Assembly: GCA_965220645.1 (NCBI GenBank)
Contig: OZ244836.1
Coordinates: 3,410,001 to 3,474,000, forward strand
From: Aldehydirespirator sp965220645
Lineage (GTDB): Bacteria > Actinomycetota > Acidimicrobiia > Acidimicrobiales > Aldehydirespiratoraceae
Direction of reading: 5' to 3'
Length of the DNA stretch: 64,000 bases
A program made the translations under genes and the position numbers. The notes below the pieces were generated by a model. It saw nothing but the letters and a program-made list of their open reading frames with translations. It searched no databases and was not told where the DNA came from. This document shows, piece after piece, positions 7,858-17,651 of this stretch (within the stretch, counting starts at the first letter, position 1; each line of letters starts with the position of its first letter).

Positions 7858-7941
7858 TCAGGTCTCCCGGATCTTGCGGGCGAGCATGACGACCACGGCC
7901 ACCAGCACGCCCAGGACTATGAGCCGTTTGAAGTTCTTCAC
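7858..7941 (-). CDS. Tiny single-pass membrane protein, 27 aa
   Basis: A 27-codon frame starting with GTG: a basic start (VKNFKRL), a continuous hydrophobic run (IVLGVLVAVVVML) and a basic end (ARKIRET). It resembles the short actinobacterial one-helix proteins often encoded next to tRNA genes (DLW-39-like), but is too short for confident family assignment. It ends 15 bp before the yqeC start and could be its first cistron. Codon third positions are mostly G/C, as in real genes here. No function can be assigned. Confidence 0.45.
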   Translation of the reverse strand: MKNFKRLIVLGVLVAVVVMLARKIRET

Positions 7942-8033
7942 GGCCAGCAGCGTAATGGGTTAGCGCCCGGCCGCGGCCAGCCAGGATCAGCCGGCCGGGG
8001 GCCATGACGCTGCCGCCCGTTACCCTGCCGTTC

Positions 8034-8129
8034 GGAGGTGTCTGAGTGCCTGGTGGGCTCCCCCGCCTTCAAAGCGGGTGGGACGGGCGATCCCCGTCCG
8101 GCGGGTTCGATTCCCGTCCACCTCCGCCA
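8034..8129 (+). tRNA. selC: tRNA-Sec (anticodon UCA), selenocysteine tRNA
   Basis: Acceptor arms GGAGGTG and CACCTCC pair; the anticodon stem CCCGC/GCGGG encloses CTTCAAA, giving anticodon TCA, which reads UGA. An extended variable arm (GGACGGG/CCCCGTCC) and a T-arm with GGTTCGATTCC follow, and G plus CCA is encoded at the 3' end. The roughly 96-nt length, long variable arm and UCA anticodon together separate it from tRNA-Ser and tRNA-Leu. TACCCT eight bases upstream could be a -10 element. It implies that the genome encodes SelA/SelB/SelD and selenoproteins, none of which is visible in this window except the accessory gene yqeC. Confidence 0.93.
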
Positions 8130-8164
8130 TGAATAGCGTCAGAAATGCCCTTTGACCTCTATAG

Positions 8165-8338
8165 ATATTGATTGAATGCAACTTAGTTATCACTATTGCT
8201 ATCAAAACCGACCGCACCGTGGAGATCACTGCTGGTGGTGAGGTGCTGAGGGTGCATCCGATCCGCCATGACCGCAGCCGCGAGCACGGCGCGTTCGCCA
8301 ACGCCGGCGGCAGACCGTCGCGCGTCAACGCCGCCTGA
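8165..8338 (+). pseudogene. Transposase C-terminal remnant
   Basis: A frame with no start codon, open from just after a TAG at 8162 to a TGA at 8336-8338. Its end reads VEITAGGEVLRVHPIRHDRS then REHGAFANAGGRPSRVNAA, resembling the C-terminal tail of DDE/integrase-core transposases of actinobacterial insertion sequences. The upstream part is AT-rich and gene-like composition starts only near 8200, so most of the transposase is missing. IS-end-like motifs shared with a locus near 51.4 kb follow directly. Exact IS family uncertain. Confidence 0.55.
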
Positions 8339-8352
8339 AACCTGTCCCAACC

Positions 8353-8396
8353 TGTAACACAGCTACCGGAGCCAACCTGTAACACGGGTACCGGAA
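8353..8396. mobile_element. IS-end-like repeats (two copies)
   Basis: Two consecutive copies of a motif: TGTAACACAGCTACCGGAGC at 8353 and TGTAACACGGGTACCGGAA at 8378. The first extends to a 22-base exact match with 51368-51389. Position right after a transposase tail and recurrence 43 kb away suggest transposon ends or transposase-binding sites. Confidence 0.65.
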
Positions 8397-8720
8397 CTTG
8401 ACACCGAGATCTACGCCGATCCCGAACTCGCTCGACAGCTCACCGAGCCCCTGGAGGCTGCCGGCGACATCGTCGCTGTACCAGCCAGTTCTGACGACCA
8501 GGAAGTTCACTGACACGTCGCGGAGTTCTGCCTGGTCCTGCAGTTGGCGATGAAGGCTCTCAAGGGGCTGCACAGCTGTCGCGGACCTGTTTTTCTGTTT
8601 TGTTGTGACGACACTGTCTCGAGACTGTACCGGTGGGCCGGACTCGACAGAATCAGGAACCGAGGCCGATTCTGAGGTCACACCATCTTTCGGTATGGAG
8701 ATGCTCTACGTCGGAAGCCG
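8397..8720. other. Intergenic stretch with no convincing gene
   Basis: Both strands have plausible reading here: a minus-strand frame of 118 codons (8325-8681) and a short plus-strand tail ending at 8515 (LARQLTEPLEAAGDIVAVP). They overlap, so at most one is real, and neither has a recognisable domain. Given the IS debris beside it, a truncated gene is likely. No terminator with a T-run is evident after the giant gene. Confidence 0.4.
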
Positions 8721-11700
8721 CTATCCCTCTGGACCGGCAACGGCAAGTTCCAGCCGGTTGGACAGCAGCCTGCCGTCCTCGGTGCAGATGGCTCCCTCCG
8801 CGTCGCAGTCCGTGGCAAGGGGCAGCACGATGGTCATGTCACCGCTACCGTCCGGCTGGACGTGTATCTCCCATTCGATGTTGCTTCCCTGACGTGCACG
8901 CCTCGCCCGGGTCACTGTGCCCCCCTCCACCGTGAACGCATGGTCCCGCAGGGTCTTGTAGCTCAGCTCGAACTCCTCGCTGAAGTCAACAGCGAAGGTG
9001 AACGAGTCCGACCCATTGTGCGCCTGAGGGGCGTCACGGAAGCTGGCTACCAACGCAGTCTCCGTGAGCGAGTCAATCGGTGTTGTCAGTAGCACCGGAA
9101 CTAGATCGCCTTCGGACCAGCCGAGGCTCCCGGTTTCCCAACTGTAGATGTATGAGTGTTCGGTCGTGAGAATGCTGGCATCCGTCGAGGCGAATATCCT
9201 GTCGGCCTTCCGTTCATTCAGACCGATGATCAGATCAAAGTTGTTCGGGAACTTGTCGTCTAGCGCGAGATAGAGCACTCCGTCCCTCTCGGCTATGACT
9301 TGGACGGTGTACGTCTGGCCATCCTCGGGGAACTGCTTCGAGGTCACTTCACCCATCCCATTAATCTGGCTGTACCCGCTGACGTCACCATGCAGGCCCA
9401 CAGTCAGGCTTTCACTCCAAATCGGAAGCCGTACATGAATCCTCTTTGGCGTCACAGGCTGGCTAGTCAGTGACTCGGGGTGGCCGTGGTCGTCCGTGAA
9501 GGAAACCCTGACGCTGATCCCCTGACCATCGTCGTCGGCGACCGACTTGTAGCTGGCACTCGTCGCGCCGTCGATCGGCGAGCCGTTACGCAGCCACTGG
9601 TAGCTGAACTCAGCGTTCTCAATGCCGTCGGCGTCGGCGATCCCCGACACGTCCGCTGTCAACTCTCCGCCGACCGAGGGGTAGGTACCCATACGGATGA
9701 TCAGGATCTGGCCGCCGGCGCGGCGGTTCGGCCACAGCACCGCCGCCGTCGAGTCGCTGGTCCTGGCCTCCGCGAAGCCGCGACCGTCAACGAAGCTCAC
9801 CCGCACACTGATCCCGTGGCCCTCATCAGCCTCAGCCAAGGCGTAGCGAGCATCCGACGCGCCCTCAATCGGCTCGTCGTCGCGCAGCCACTGATAACTG
9901 AACTCCGCTCCATCCAGACCGTCGGCGTCCGCGATCCCCGACACGTCCGCGGTCAACTCTTCATACACGACGGGCGTGCCCGAGATCGTCGGCGCGCCCA
10001 CAGCCGCACGATTCGGCCACAGCACCGCCGCCGTCGAGTCGCTGGCCCGCGACTCCGCGAAACCGCGATCATCAACGAACCCGACCCGCACACTGATCGC
10101 CCGACCCTCATCGGCCGCGACCAGGACGTAGCTCGCACCTGACGCGCCCGCGATCGGCTCGCCGTCACGCAACCACTGATAACTGAACACAGCGCTCTCC
10201 AGGCCGTCGGCGTCGGCGATCCCCGACACGTCCGCTGTCAGCTCTTCACCCACCTGCGCGGTGCCCAAGACGAGGGGCACGCCCGAAGCCTGACTATTCG
10301 GCCACAACACCGCCGCCGTCGAGTCGCTGGCCCGCGACTCCGCGAAACCGCGATCATCAACGAAGGAGACCCGCACACTCACCGCGGCCCCGTCGTCAGC
10401 CGCGACCAAGACGTAGCTCGATCCCGAAGCGCCCGCTATCGGCTCGCCGTCACGCAACCACTGGAAACTGAACACCGCGTGCTCCAGGCCGTCGGCGTCG
10501 GCGATCCCCGACACGTCCGCCTCAAGGGTCTCGCCCACCTCGGCTGTGCCCGAGATCGTCGGCTGGCCCACAGCCGCACGATTCGGCCAAACCACCGCCG
10601 CCGTCGAGTCGCTGGCCCGCGACTCCGCGAAACCGCGATCATCAACGAACCCGACCCGCACACTGATCGCCCGACCCTCATCGGCCGCGACCAGGACGTA
10701 GCTCGCACCTGACGCGCCCGCGATCGGCTCGCCGTCACGCAACCACTGATAACTGAACACAGCGCTCTCCAGGCCGTCGGCGTCGGCGATGCCCGACACG
10801 TCCGCTGTCAGCTCTTCACCCACCTGCGCGGTGCCCAAGACGAGGGGCACGCCCGAAGCCTGACTATTCGGCCACAACACCGCCGCCGTCGAGTCGCTGG
10901 CCCGCGACTCCGCGAAACCGCGACCGTCAACGAAGGAGACCCGCACACTCACCGCGGCCCCGTCGTCGGCCGCGACCAAGACGTAGCTCACAGACGACGC
11001 GCCCTCGATCGGCTCGCCGTCACGCAACCACTGATAACCGAACACCGCGCCCTCCAGGCCGTCCGCGTCGGCGATCCCCGACACGTCCGCCTCAAGGGTC
11101 TCACCCACCTCGGCTGTGCCCGAGATCGTCGGCTGGCCCACAGCCGCACGATTCGGCCAAAGCACCGCCGCCGTCGAGTCGCTGGCCCGCGACTCCGCGA
11201 AACCGCGATCGTCAACGAAGGAGACCCGCACACTCACCGCGGCCCCGTCGTCAGCCGCGACCAAGACGTAGCTCGATCCCGAAGCGCCCGCTATCGGCTC
11301 GCCGTCACGCAACCACTGATAACCGAACACCACGCCCTCCAGGCCGTCCGCGTCGGCGATCCCCGACACGTCCGCCTCAAGGGTCTCACCCACCTCGGCT
11401 GTGCCCGAGATCGTCGGCTGGCCCACAGCCGCACGATTCGGCCAAACCACCGCCGCCGTCGAGTCGCTGGCCCGCGACTCCTCAAAACCGCGACCGTCAA
11501 CGAAGGACACCCGCACACTCACCGCGGCCCCGTCGTCGGCCGCGACCAAGACGTAGCTCGCACCTGACGCGCCCTCAATCGGCTCGCCGTCACGCAACCA
11601 CTGGAAACTGAACACCACGCTCTCCAGGCCGTCGGCGTCGGCGATGCCCGACACGTCCGCTGTCAGCTCTTCACCCACCTGCGCGGTGCCCAAAACCACC

Positions 11701-14700
11701 GGCACGCCCACAGCGCGGCGGTTCGGCCACAACACCGCCGCCGTCGAGTCGCTGGTCCTGGCCTCCGCGAAGCCGCGATCATCGACGAAGGAGACCCGCA
11801 CACTCACCGCGGCCCCGTCGTCGGCCGCGACCAAGACGTAGCTCGCACCTGACGCGCCCTCGATCGGCTCGCCGTCACGCAACCACTGGAAACTGACCAC
11901 CGCGCTCTCCAGGCCGTCGGCGTCGGCGATCCCCGACACGTCCGCTGTCAGCTCTTCACCCACCTGCGCAGTGCCCAACACGAGGGGCACGCCCGAAGCC
12001 TGACTATTCGGCCACAACACCGCCGCCGTCGAGTCGCTGGCCCGCGACTCCTCAAAACCGCGACCGTCAACGAAGGAAACCCGCACACTCACCGCGGCCC
12101 CGTCGTCAGCCGCGACCAAGACGTAGCTCACAGACGACGCGCCCTCAATCGGCTCGCCGTCACGCAACCACTGGAAACTGAACACCACGCCCTCAAGGCC
12201 GTCCGCGTCCGCGATACCCGACACGTCCGCTGTCAGCTCTTCACCCACCTCGGCTGTGCCCGAGATCGTCGGCTGGCCCACAGCCGCACGATTCGGCCAA
12301 AGCACCGCCGCCGTCGAGTCGCTGGCCCGCGACTCCGCGAAACCGCGACCGTCAACGAAGGAAACCCGCACACTCACCGCGGCCCCGTCGTCAGCCGCGA
12401 CCAAGACGTAGCTCACAGACGACGCGCCCTCGATCGGCTCGCCGTCACGCAGCCACTGGAAACTGAACACCGCGCTCTGCAGGCCGTCCGCGTCGGCGAT
12501 CCCCGACACGTCCGCTGTCAGCTCTTCACCCACCTGCGCAGTGCCCAAAACGAGGGGCACGCCCGAAGCGCGACTATTCGGCCACAACACCGCCGCCGTC
12601 GAGTCGCTGGCCCGCGACTCCGCGAAACCGCGACCGTCAACGAAGGAAACCCGCACACTCACCGCGGCCCCGTCGTCAGCCGCGACCAAGACGTAGCTCA
12701 CAGACGACGCGCCCTCGATCGGCTCGCCGTCACGCAACCACTGGAAACTGAACACCGCGCCCTCAAGGCCGTCCGCGTCGGCGATCCCCGACACGTCCGC
12801 TGTCAGCTCTTCACCCACTTCGGCCGTGCCCGAGATCGTCGGCTGGCCCACAGCCCGACTATTCGGCCACAACACCGCCGCCGTCGCGTCGCTGGCCCGC
12901 GACTCCGCGAAACCACGATCATCAACGAAGGACACCCGCACACTGATCCCGTGGCCCTCATCAGCCTCAGCCAAGACGTAGCTCACAGCCGACGCGCCCT
13001 CAATCGGCTCGCCGTCACGCAACCACTGGAAACTGAACACCGCGCTCTCAAGGCCGTCCGCGTCGGCGATCCCCGACACGTCCGCTGTCAGCTCTTCACC
13101 CACTTCGGCCGTGCCCGAGATCGTCGGCTGGCCCACAGCCCGACTATTCGGCCACAACACCGCCGCCGTCGCGTCGCTGGCCCGCGACTCCGCGAAACCG
13201 CGATCATCGACGAACCCGACCTGCACACTGATCGCCCGGCCCTCATCAGCGGCGACCAGGGCGTAGCTCACACCCGACGCGCCCTCGATCGGCTCGCCGT
13301 CACGCAACCACTGATAACTGAACACCGCGCCCTCAAGGCCGTCGGCGTCGGCGATCCCCGACACGTCCGCCTCAAGGGTCTCACCCACCTCGGCTGAGCC
13401 CGAGATCGCCGGCTGGCCCACAGCCGCACGATTCGGCCACAACACCGCCGCCGTCGCGTCGCTGGCCCGCGACTCCTCAAAACCGCGATCATCAACGAAC
13501 CCGACCCGCACACTGATCGCCCGACCCTCATCGGCGGCCACCAGGACGTAGCTCACAGCCGACGCGCCCTCAATCGGCTCGCCGTCACGCAACCACTGGA
13601 AACTGAACACCGCCCCGCCGAGGCCGTCCGCATCCGCGATCCCCGACACGTCCGCCTCAAGGGTCTCGCCCACCTCGGCTGAGCCCGAGATCGTCGGCTG
13701 GCCCACAGCCGCACGATTCGGCCACAACACCGCCGCCGTCGCGTCGCTGGCCCTGGCCTCCGCGAAGCCGCGATCGTCGACGAACCCGACCTGCACACTG
13801 ATCGCCCGGCCCTCATCAGCGGCCACCAGGACGTAGCTCACACCCGACGCGCCCTCAATCGGCTCGCCGTCACGCAACCACTGATAACTGAACACCGCGC
13901 TCTCAAGGCCGTCGGCGTCGGCGATCCCCGACACGTCCGCCTCAAGGGTCTCACCCACCTCGGCTGAGCCCGAGATCGCCGGCTGGCCCACAGCCGCACG
14001 ATTCGGCCACAACACCGCCGCCGTCGAGTCGCTGGCCCGCGACTCCTCAAAACCGCGATCATCAACGAACCCGACCTGCACACTGATCGCCCGACCCTCG
14101 TCGGCGGCCACCAGGACGTAGCTCACAGCCGACGCGCCCTCGATCGGCTCGCCGTCACGCAACCACTGATAACTGAACACCGCGCTCTCAAGGCCGTCCG
14201 CGTCGGCGATCCCCGACACGTCCGCCTCTAGCGTCTCACCCACCTGCGCTTCGCCCAACACCACCGGCACGCCCACGGCGCGACTGTTCGGCCACAACAC
14301 CGCCGCGGTGGGGTAGCTGGCCCGCGACTCCTCAAAACCACGATCATCAACGAAGGAAACCCGCACACTGATCGTCCGACCCTCATCAGCCTCCACCAGG
14401 ACGTAGCTCACACCTGACGCGCCCTCAATCGGCTCGCCGTCACGCAACCACTGATAACTGAACACCGCGCCCTGCCGGCCGTCGGCGTCGGCGATGCCCG
14501 ACACGTCCGCGGTCAGCTCTTCACCCACCTCGGCTGTGCCCGAGATCGTCGGCTTGCTCACAGCGGGACGATTCGGCCACTGCAGCGCCGGACTTGTCGA
14601 CGTCTCCGCGAAGAGACGGTCGTCGATGAAGGTGACCCGCACACTGATCCCGTGGCCCTCATCGGCCTCAGCCAAGATGTAGCTGGCATCCGACGCGCCG

Positions 14701-17651
14701 TCGATCGGCTCGCCGTCGCGCAGCCACTGATAACTGAACTCCGCGCGGCTCAGGCCGTCGGCGTCCGCTATTTCCGACACGTCCGCCGTCAGCGTTTCCC
14801 CGACCGTGAGCGTGCCCGAGATCGTCGGCTGGCCCACAGCGGCAAAATTCTGCCGAGTCACGCGCTCGGTCCACTCGCTAAACCGCTTCTCTCCGTGATG
14901 GCCGTCGTCCCTGAATTTCACCCGGACCTGGATCTGTAGACCCAAGTCCTCCTCTGTCAGTGTGTGGCTCGATCCCGTGGCGCCCTCGATCGGGTTGAAC
15001 GAGTACTCATCAATCTGAGCAACGTAGGCCCCGCGGTACCACTCGTATTTCAAGACCGCCCCGCTCATGCCGTCTTCGTCGGCGACCGCCGACGTGTCCA
15101 CCGTCAGCGTCTGGCCCACCGCCGGGGTTCCGAGAAGCACCGGTGCGCCCGTGGCCGGGCGGTTCGCCGGCAAGACAGCCGCAGTGGGCTCGCTGGTAAG
15201 CGTCTCGCCCACGCCGCGGCCGTCGGCGAAAGACACCCGGACCCGCAGCACCTGATGCGCATCCTCGGCCGTCGGCTCGTAGCTCGAACCCGTCGCGCCC
15301 TCTATCGGCTCGCCGTTGCGCAGCCACTGGTAGCTGAAGTCCGCCCCGCTCATGCCGTCGGCGTCGGCGATGCCCGACGCGTCCACGCTCAGAATCCGGC
15401 CCACCCTGGCCTTGCCGGTAATGGCCGGCGCGCCGGTGGCGCGGTTGTTGGGAGGCCCTACCGCCGCCGTCGGTCCGCTGGTCCTCGTCTCCGCGAAGCC
15501 ACGATCGTCGGTGAAGGACACTTGCGCCCGGATCGTCGTGCCCTCGTCGGCCTCGACCGGCGTGTAAGTGGAGCTGGCTGCTCCGGCGATGGCCGTGTCC
15601 GTGGCACCGTCGCTGCTGAGCCACTGGTAGCGGAACACGGCGGTCTCCAGACCGTCGGCGTCGGCGATGCCCGAACTGTCCGCCGTGAGCATTTCCCCGA
15701 CCATGACCGGGCCGCTAATGGTCGGAGCGCCCGTGGCCTGGTGGTTGGGAGCAGGCGCCACCGCAGGCGTCGGCTCACTGAAGGGCCTCTCTTCATTGCC
15801 TCGGTCGTCGAAGAAGCTAACCCGAACGAGGATGAATTTGCCCTCGTCGTCGTCGACCAGGGTGTATGTCGACTCCGTAGCGGCCTCAATGAAACTAGGT
15901 AGGAACGCTCCTTCGTCGCTGCGGAACCAGACGTGGGCGAAGTCCGCGTCGCTCATTCCGTCAGCGTCCGAAATCCCCGACGTGTCCGCCTCGAGAGTCT
16001 CACCGACCTGCGCCGTGCCACTGATGGTCGGAGCACCCCTAGCCCGATTGTTGAGACGCTCTACCGCAGGCGTCGGCTCACTTCTGCGCGTCTCGACAAA
16101 GCCGCGGTCGTCAACAAACGTCACCCGCACTTCGATGGTGCTGCCCTCGTCGTCGTTGGACAGCGTGTAGTCCGACTCGGTCGCGCCCGCGATCGGCGAG
16201 CCGTCGCGCAGCCACTGGTAGCTGAAGTCCGCCCCGTCCAGGCCGTCGGCGTCGGCGATCCCCGAGATGTCCGCGGTCAGCCGGTAACGCACGACGGGAC
16301 TGCCCGAGATCGTCGGTTGGCCGGTGGCGACGTTGTTTCCGGGCCCCACCGCCGCGGTCGGTTCGCTGGTCCGAGTCTCCTCGAAGCCATGGTCGTCGGT
16401 GAACGTGACCCGCACCTGAACCGTGTGGCCAACGTCGACGGCAGGGTGCAGCAGGTAGCGATTCTCACGCCAGTATCCGTCGATACGGGCGTCGTCACCC
16501 GTGCCGATGATCCACTCGTAGGTGAAGCTGGCCTCGCTCATACCGTCCTCGTCCGAGATCCCGGACGTGTCCGCGCGGAGCATCTCACCGCCGATGAGCC
16601 GTCCACTGATCGTGGGCGCGCCGGTGGCCGGACTGTTTATGGCGATATCCAGCCACGTGGATATCGCGCCCTCCCCGGCGGCGTTGAATCCCCTTATCCG
16701 GTACCGGTACTTCTCGCCCGCCTCGACGCCGGTGTCGACGAAGACCATCGGGTCGCTGTCTGCGGGGATCGTGACGTACTCCGACACTACTCCGTCCAGG
16801 TCTTCACCATTGTCCTGGAATATGCCCCGATACACCAGGTACTCGGTGACTGCGGGGCCGGGCGGCGCCGGCCAGGTCAGCCGTATCCCCTGCTCGGTGG
16901 AGGTGGCCGTTGGTTCCGGCTTGGCGGGAGCCGTCGCGGCTTCGGGAATCGTTGCCCATATGTCCAGCCATATGGAAAATGAGCCTTCCCCGAGGGCGTT
17001 GATTCCCCTTATCCGGTACCGGTACTTCTCGCCCGCCTCGACGCCGGTGTCGAGGTAGGCCATCGGGTCGCTGTCTGCGGGGATCTTGACGTACTTCGAC
17101 AGTCCTCCGTCCAGGTTCTCGCCATCGTCGCCGAATATGCCCCGGTACACCTGGTAGTCAGTTATCCCCGCGTTGGTGGGGGCGCCCCACGTCAACTCCA
17201 TCCCCTGCTCCGTGTAGGTGCCGGCCAGGTCTGACGGCGGTTCGAGAGTTTCCCCCGGCACGACTATCTTGAACGGATTGGATTTGGGTCCCTCGCCTGC
17301 TGAATTGACCCCCGTTACCCGGTACAGGTACCGCAAGCCCGGTTCGACGTTGGTATCGATGAAGCTCGTACTAGAGCCGGACTTGGGGACGGTGGTGTAT
17401 TGGGACAGCTTCTCGTGGGGGAGCACGCGGCGGTACAGCACGTACTCGGTCTCTGTGGAACCGTCAGCCTGAAACCACTCCAGTTCAATCCCTTCGTCCG
17501 TGACTACCGCCGGGGAGAAATCCGGCGCTTCGGGAACCGTGTCCGCCTCCTGCGCCAGCACCGGTCCGGAGAGCTGCGGCGACAGCATGAGAACGAGCGA
17601 GACGACCAGTGCGGTGGACAGCCCCCGCAAGGCCCGGCTAGACGTATTCAT
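8721..17651 (-). CDS. Giant secreted repeat protein: three FnIII domains plus 25 Ig-like repeats
   Basis: About 2,976 residues. A signal peptide (MNTSSRALRGLSTALVVSLV, then LMLSPQLSGPVLA-QE) is followed by three fibronectin-III-like domains (roughly residues 35-335; markers such as GEKYRYRIRGINALGEG). Then come 25 repeats of about 95 residues, each with core motifs like G-x-P-T-I-S-G-T, TADVSGIADADG, YQWLRDGEPI, YVLVAADEG, SVRVSFVDDRGFAE and STAAVLWPN. The first seven and the last are diverged; the rest are near-identical. A unique C-terminal domain of about 230 residues ends with CDAEGAICTEDGRLLSNRLE, a pattern seen in other actinobacterial surface proteins. No LPXTG or other anchor is visible. 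Start chosen at the ATG before the signal peptide, with GGGAG upstream. Likely an extracellular or surface adhesin or structural stalk; the ligand is unknown. Confidence 0.9.
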   Translation of the reverse strand: MNTSSRALRGLSTALVVSLVLMLSPQLSGPVLAQEADTVPEAPDFSPAVVTDEGIELEWFQADGSTETEYVLYRRVLPHEKLSQYTTVPKSGSSTSFIDTNVEPGLRYLYRVTGVNSAGEGPKSNPFKIVVPGETLEPPSDLAGTYTEQGMELTWGAPTNAGITDYQVYRGIFGDDGENLDGGLSKYVKIPADSDPMAYLDTGVEAGEKYRYRIRGINALGEGSFSIWLDIWATIPEAATAPAKPEPTATSTEQGIRLTWPAPPGPAVTEYLVYRGIFQDNGEDLDGVVSEYVTIPADSDPMVFVDTGVEAGEKYRYRIRGFNAAGEGAISTWLDIAINSPATGAPTISGRLIGGEMLRADTSGISDEDGMSEASFTYEWIIGTGDDARIDGYWRENRYLLHPAVDVGHTVQVRVTFTDDHGFEETRTSEPTAAVGPGNNVATGQPTISGSPVVRYRLTADISGIADADGLDGADFSYQWLRDGSPIAGATESDYTLSNDDEGSTIEVRVTFVDDRGFVETRRSEPTPAVERLNNRARGAPTISGTAQVGETLEADTSGISDADGMSDADFAHVWFRSDEGAFLPSFIEAATESTYTLVDDDEGKFILVRVSFFDDRGNEERPFSEPTPAVAPAPNHQATGAPTISGPVMVGEMLTADSSGIADADGLETAVFRYQWLSSDGATDTAIAGAASSTYTPVEADEGTTIRAQVSFTDDRGFAETRTSGPTAAVGPPNNRATGAPAITGKARVGRILSVDASGIADADGMSGADFSYQWLRNGEPIEGATGSSYEPTAEDAHQVLRVRVSFADGRGVGETLTSEPTAAVLPANRPATGAPVLLGTPAVGQTLTVDTSAVADEDGMSGAVLKYEWYRGAYVAQIDEYSFNPIEGATGSSHTLTEEDLGLQIQVRVKFRDDGHHGEKRFSEWTERVTRQNFAAVGQPTISGTLTVGETLTADVSEIADADGLSRAEFSYQWLRDGEPIDGASDASYILAEADEGHGISVRVTFIDDRLFAETSTSPALQWPNRPAVSKPTISGTAEVGEELTADVSGIADADGRQGAVFSYQWLRDGEPIEGASGVSYVLVEADEGRTISVRVSFVDDRGFEESRASYPTAAVLWPNSRAVGVPVVLGEAQVGETLEADVSGIADADGLESAVFSYQWLRDGEPIEGASAVSYVLVAADEGRAISVQVGFVDDRGFEESRASDSTAAVLWPNRAAVGQPAISGSAEVGETLEADVSGIADADGLESAVFSYQWLRDGEPIEGASGVSYVLVAADEGRAISVQVGFVDDRGFAEARASDATAAVLWPNRAAVGQPTISGSAEVGETLEADVSGIADADGLGGAVFSFQWLRDGEPIEGASAVSYVLVAADEGRAISVRVGFVDDRGFEESRASDATAAVLWPNRAAVGQPAISGSAEVGETLEADVSGIADADGLEGAVFSYQWLRDGEPIEGASGVSYALVAADEGRAISVQVGFVDDRGFAESRASDATAAVLWPNSRAVGQPTISGTAEVGEELTADVSGIADADGLESAVFSFQWLRDGEPIEGASAVSYVLAEADEGHGISVRVSFVDDRGFAESRASDATAAVLWPNSRAVGQPTISGTAEVGEELTADVSGIADADGLEGAVFSFQWLRDGEPIEGASSVSYVLVAADDGAAVSVRVSFVDGRGFAESRASDSTAAVLWPNSRASGVPLVLGTAQVGEELTADVSGIADADGLQSAVFSFQWLRDGEPIEGASSVSYVLVAADDGAAVSVRVSFVDGRGFAESRASDSTAAVLWPNRAAVGQPTISGTAEVGEELTADVSGIADADGLEGVVFSFQWLRDGEPIEGASSVSYVLVAADDGAAVSVRVSFVDGRGFEESRASDSTAAVLWPNSQASGVPLVLGTAQVGEELTADVSGIADADGLESAVVSFQWLRDGEPIEGASGASYVLVAADDGAAVSVRVSFVDDRGFAEARTSDSTAAVLWPNRRAVGVPVVLGTAQVGEELTADVSGIADADGLESVVFSFQWLRDGEPIEGASGASYVLVAADDGAAVSVRVSFVDGRGFEESRASDSTAAVVWPNRAAVGQPTISGTAEVGETLEADVSGIADADGLEGVVFGYQWLRDGEPIAGASGSSYVLVAADDGAAVSVRVSFVDDRGFAESRASDSTAAVLWPNRAAVGQPTISGTAEVGETLEADVSGIADADGLEGAVFGYQWLRDGEPIEGASSVSYVLVAADDGAAVSVRVSFVDGRGFAESRASDSTAAVLWPNSQASGVPLVLGTAQVGEELTADVSGIADADGLESAVFSYQWLRDGEPIAGASGASYVLVAADEGRAISVRVGFVDDRGFAESRASDSTAAVVWPNRAAVGQPTISGTAEVGETLEADVSGIADADGLEHAVFSFQWLRDGEPIAGASGSSYVLVAADDGAAVSVRVSFVDDRGFAESRASDSTAAVLWPNSQASGVPLVLGTAQVGEELTADVSGIADADGLESAVFSYQWLRDGEPIAGASGASYVLVAADEGRAISVRVGFVDDRGFAESRASDSTAAVLWPNRAAVGAPTISGTPVVYEELTADVSGIADADGLDGAEFSYQWLRDDEPIEGASDARYALAEADEGHGISVRVSFVDGRGFAEARTSDSTAAVLWPNRRAGGQILIIRMGTYPSVGGELTADVSGIADADGIENAEFSYQWLRNGSPIDGATSASYKSVADDDGQGISVRVSFTDDHGHPESLTSQPVTPKRIHVRLPIWSESLTVGLHGDVSGYSQINGMGEVTSKQFPEDGQTYTVQVIAERDGVLYLALDDKFPNNFDLIIGLNERKADRIFASTDASILTTEHSYIYSWETGSLGWSEGDLVPVLLTTPIDSLTETALVASFRDAPQAHNGSDSFTFAVDFSEEFELSYKTLRDHAFTVEGGTVTRARRARQGSNIEWEIHVQPDGSGDMTIVLPLATDCDAEGAICTEDGRLLSNRLELAVAGPEG
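9720..14580 (-). repeat. About 17 near-identical 285-bp tandem repeats inside the giant gene
   Basis: Repeats 8 to 24 of the protein keep a 285-bp period with high DNA identity. Sub-blocks occur in alternating versions: an opening GQPTISGTAEVGE or GVPLVLGTAQVGE, a middle TLEADVSG or ELTADVSG, and an end AADEGRAISVRVGF or AADDGAAVSVRVSF. These combine in mosaic fashion, as expected from unequal crossing over and gene conversion. The copy number is prone to error in short-read assemblies. Confidence 0.92.

Noticed and set aside
8034..8129. tRNA-Ser or tRNA-Leu with long variable arm
   Set aside because: The anticodon is UCA (reads UGA), the overall length is about 96 nt and the T-arm and acceptor match the Sec type.
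8325..8681. 118-codon minus-strand gene between IS debris and the giant gene
   Set aside because: Codon use is acceptable but it runs across the IS-end repeats and competes with a plus-strand tail; no homology was recognised. Left as unresolved.
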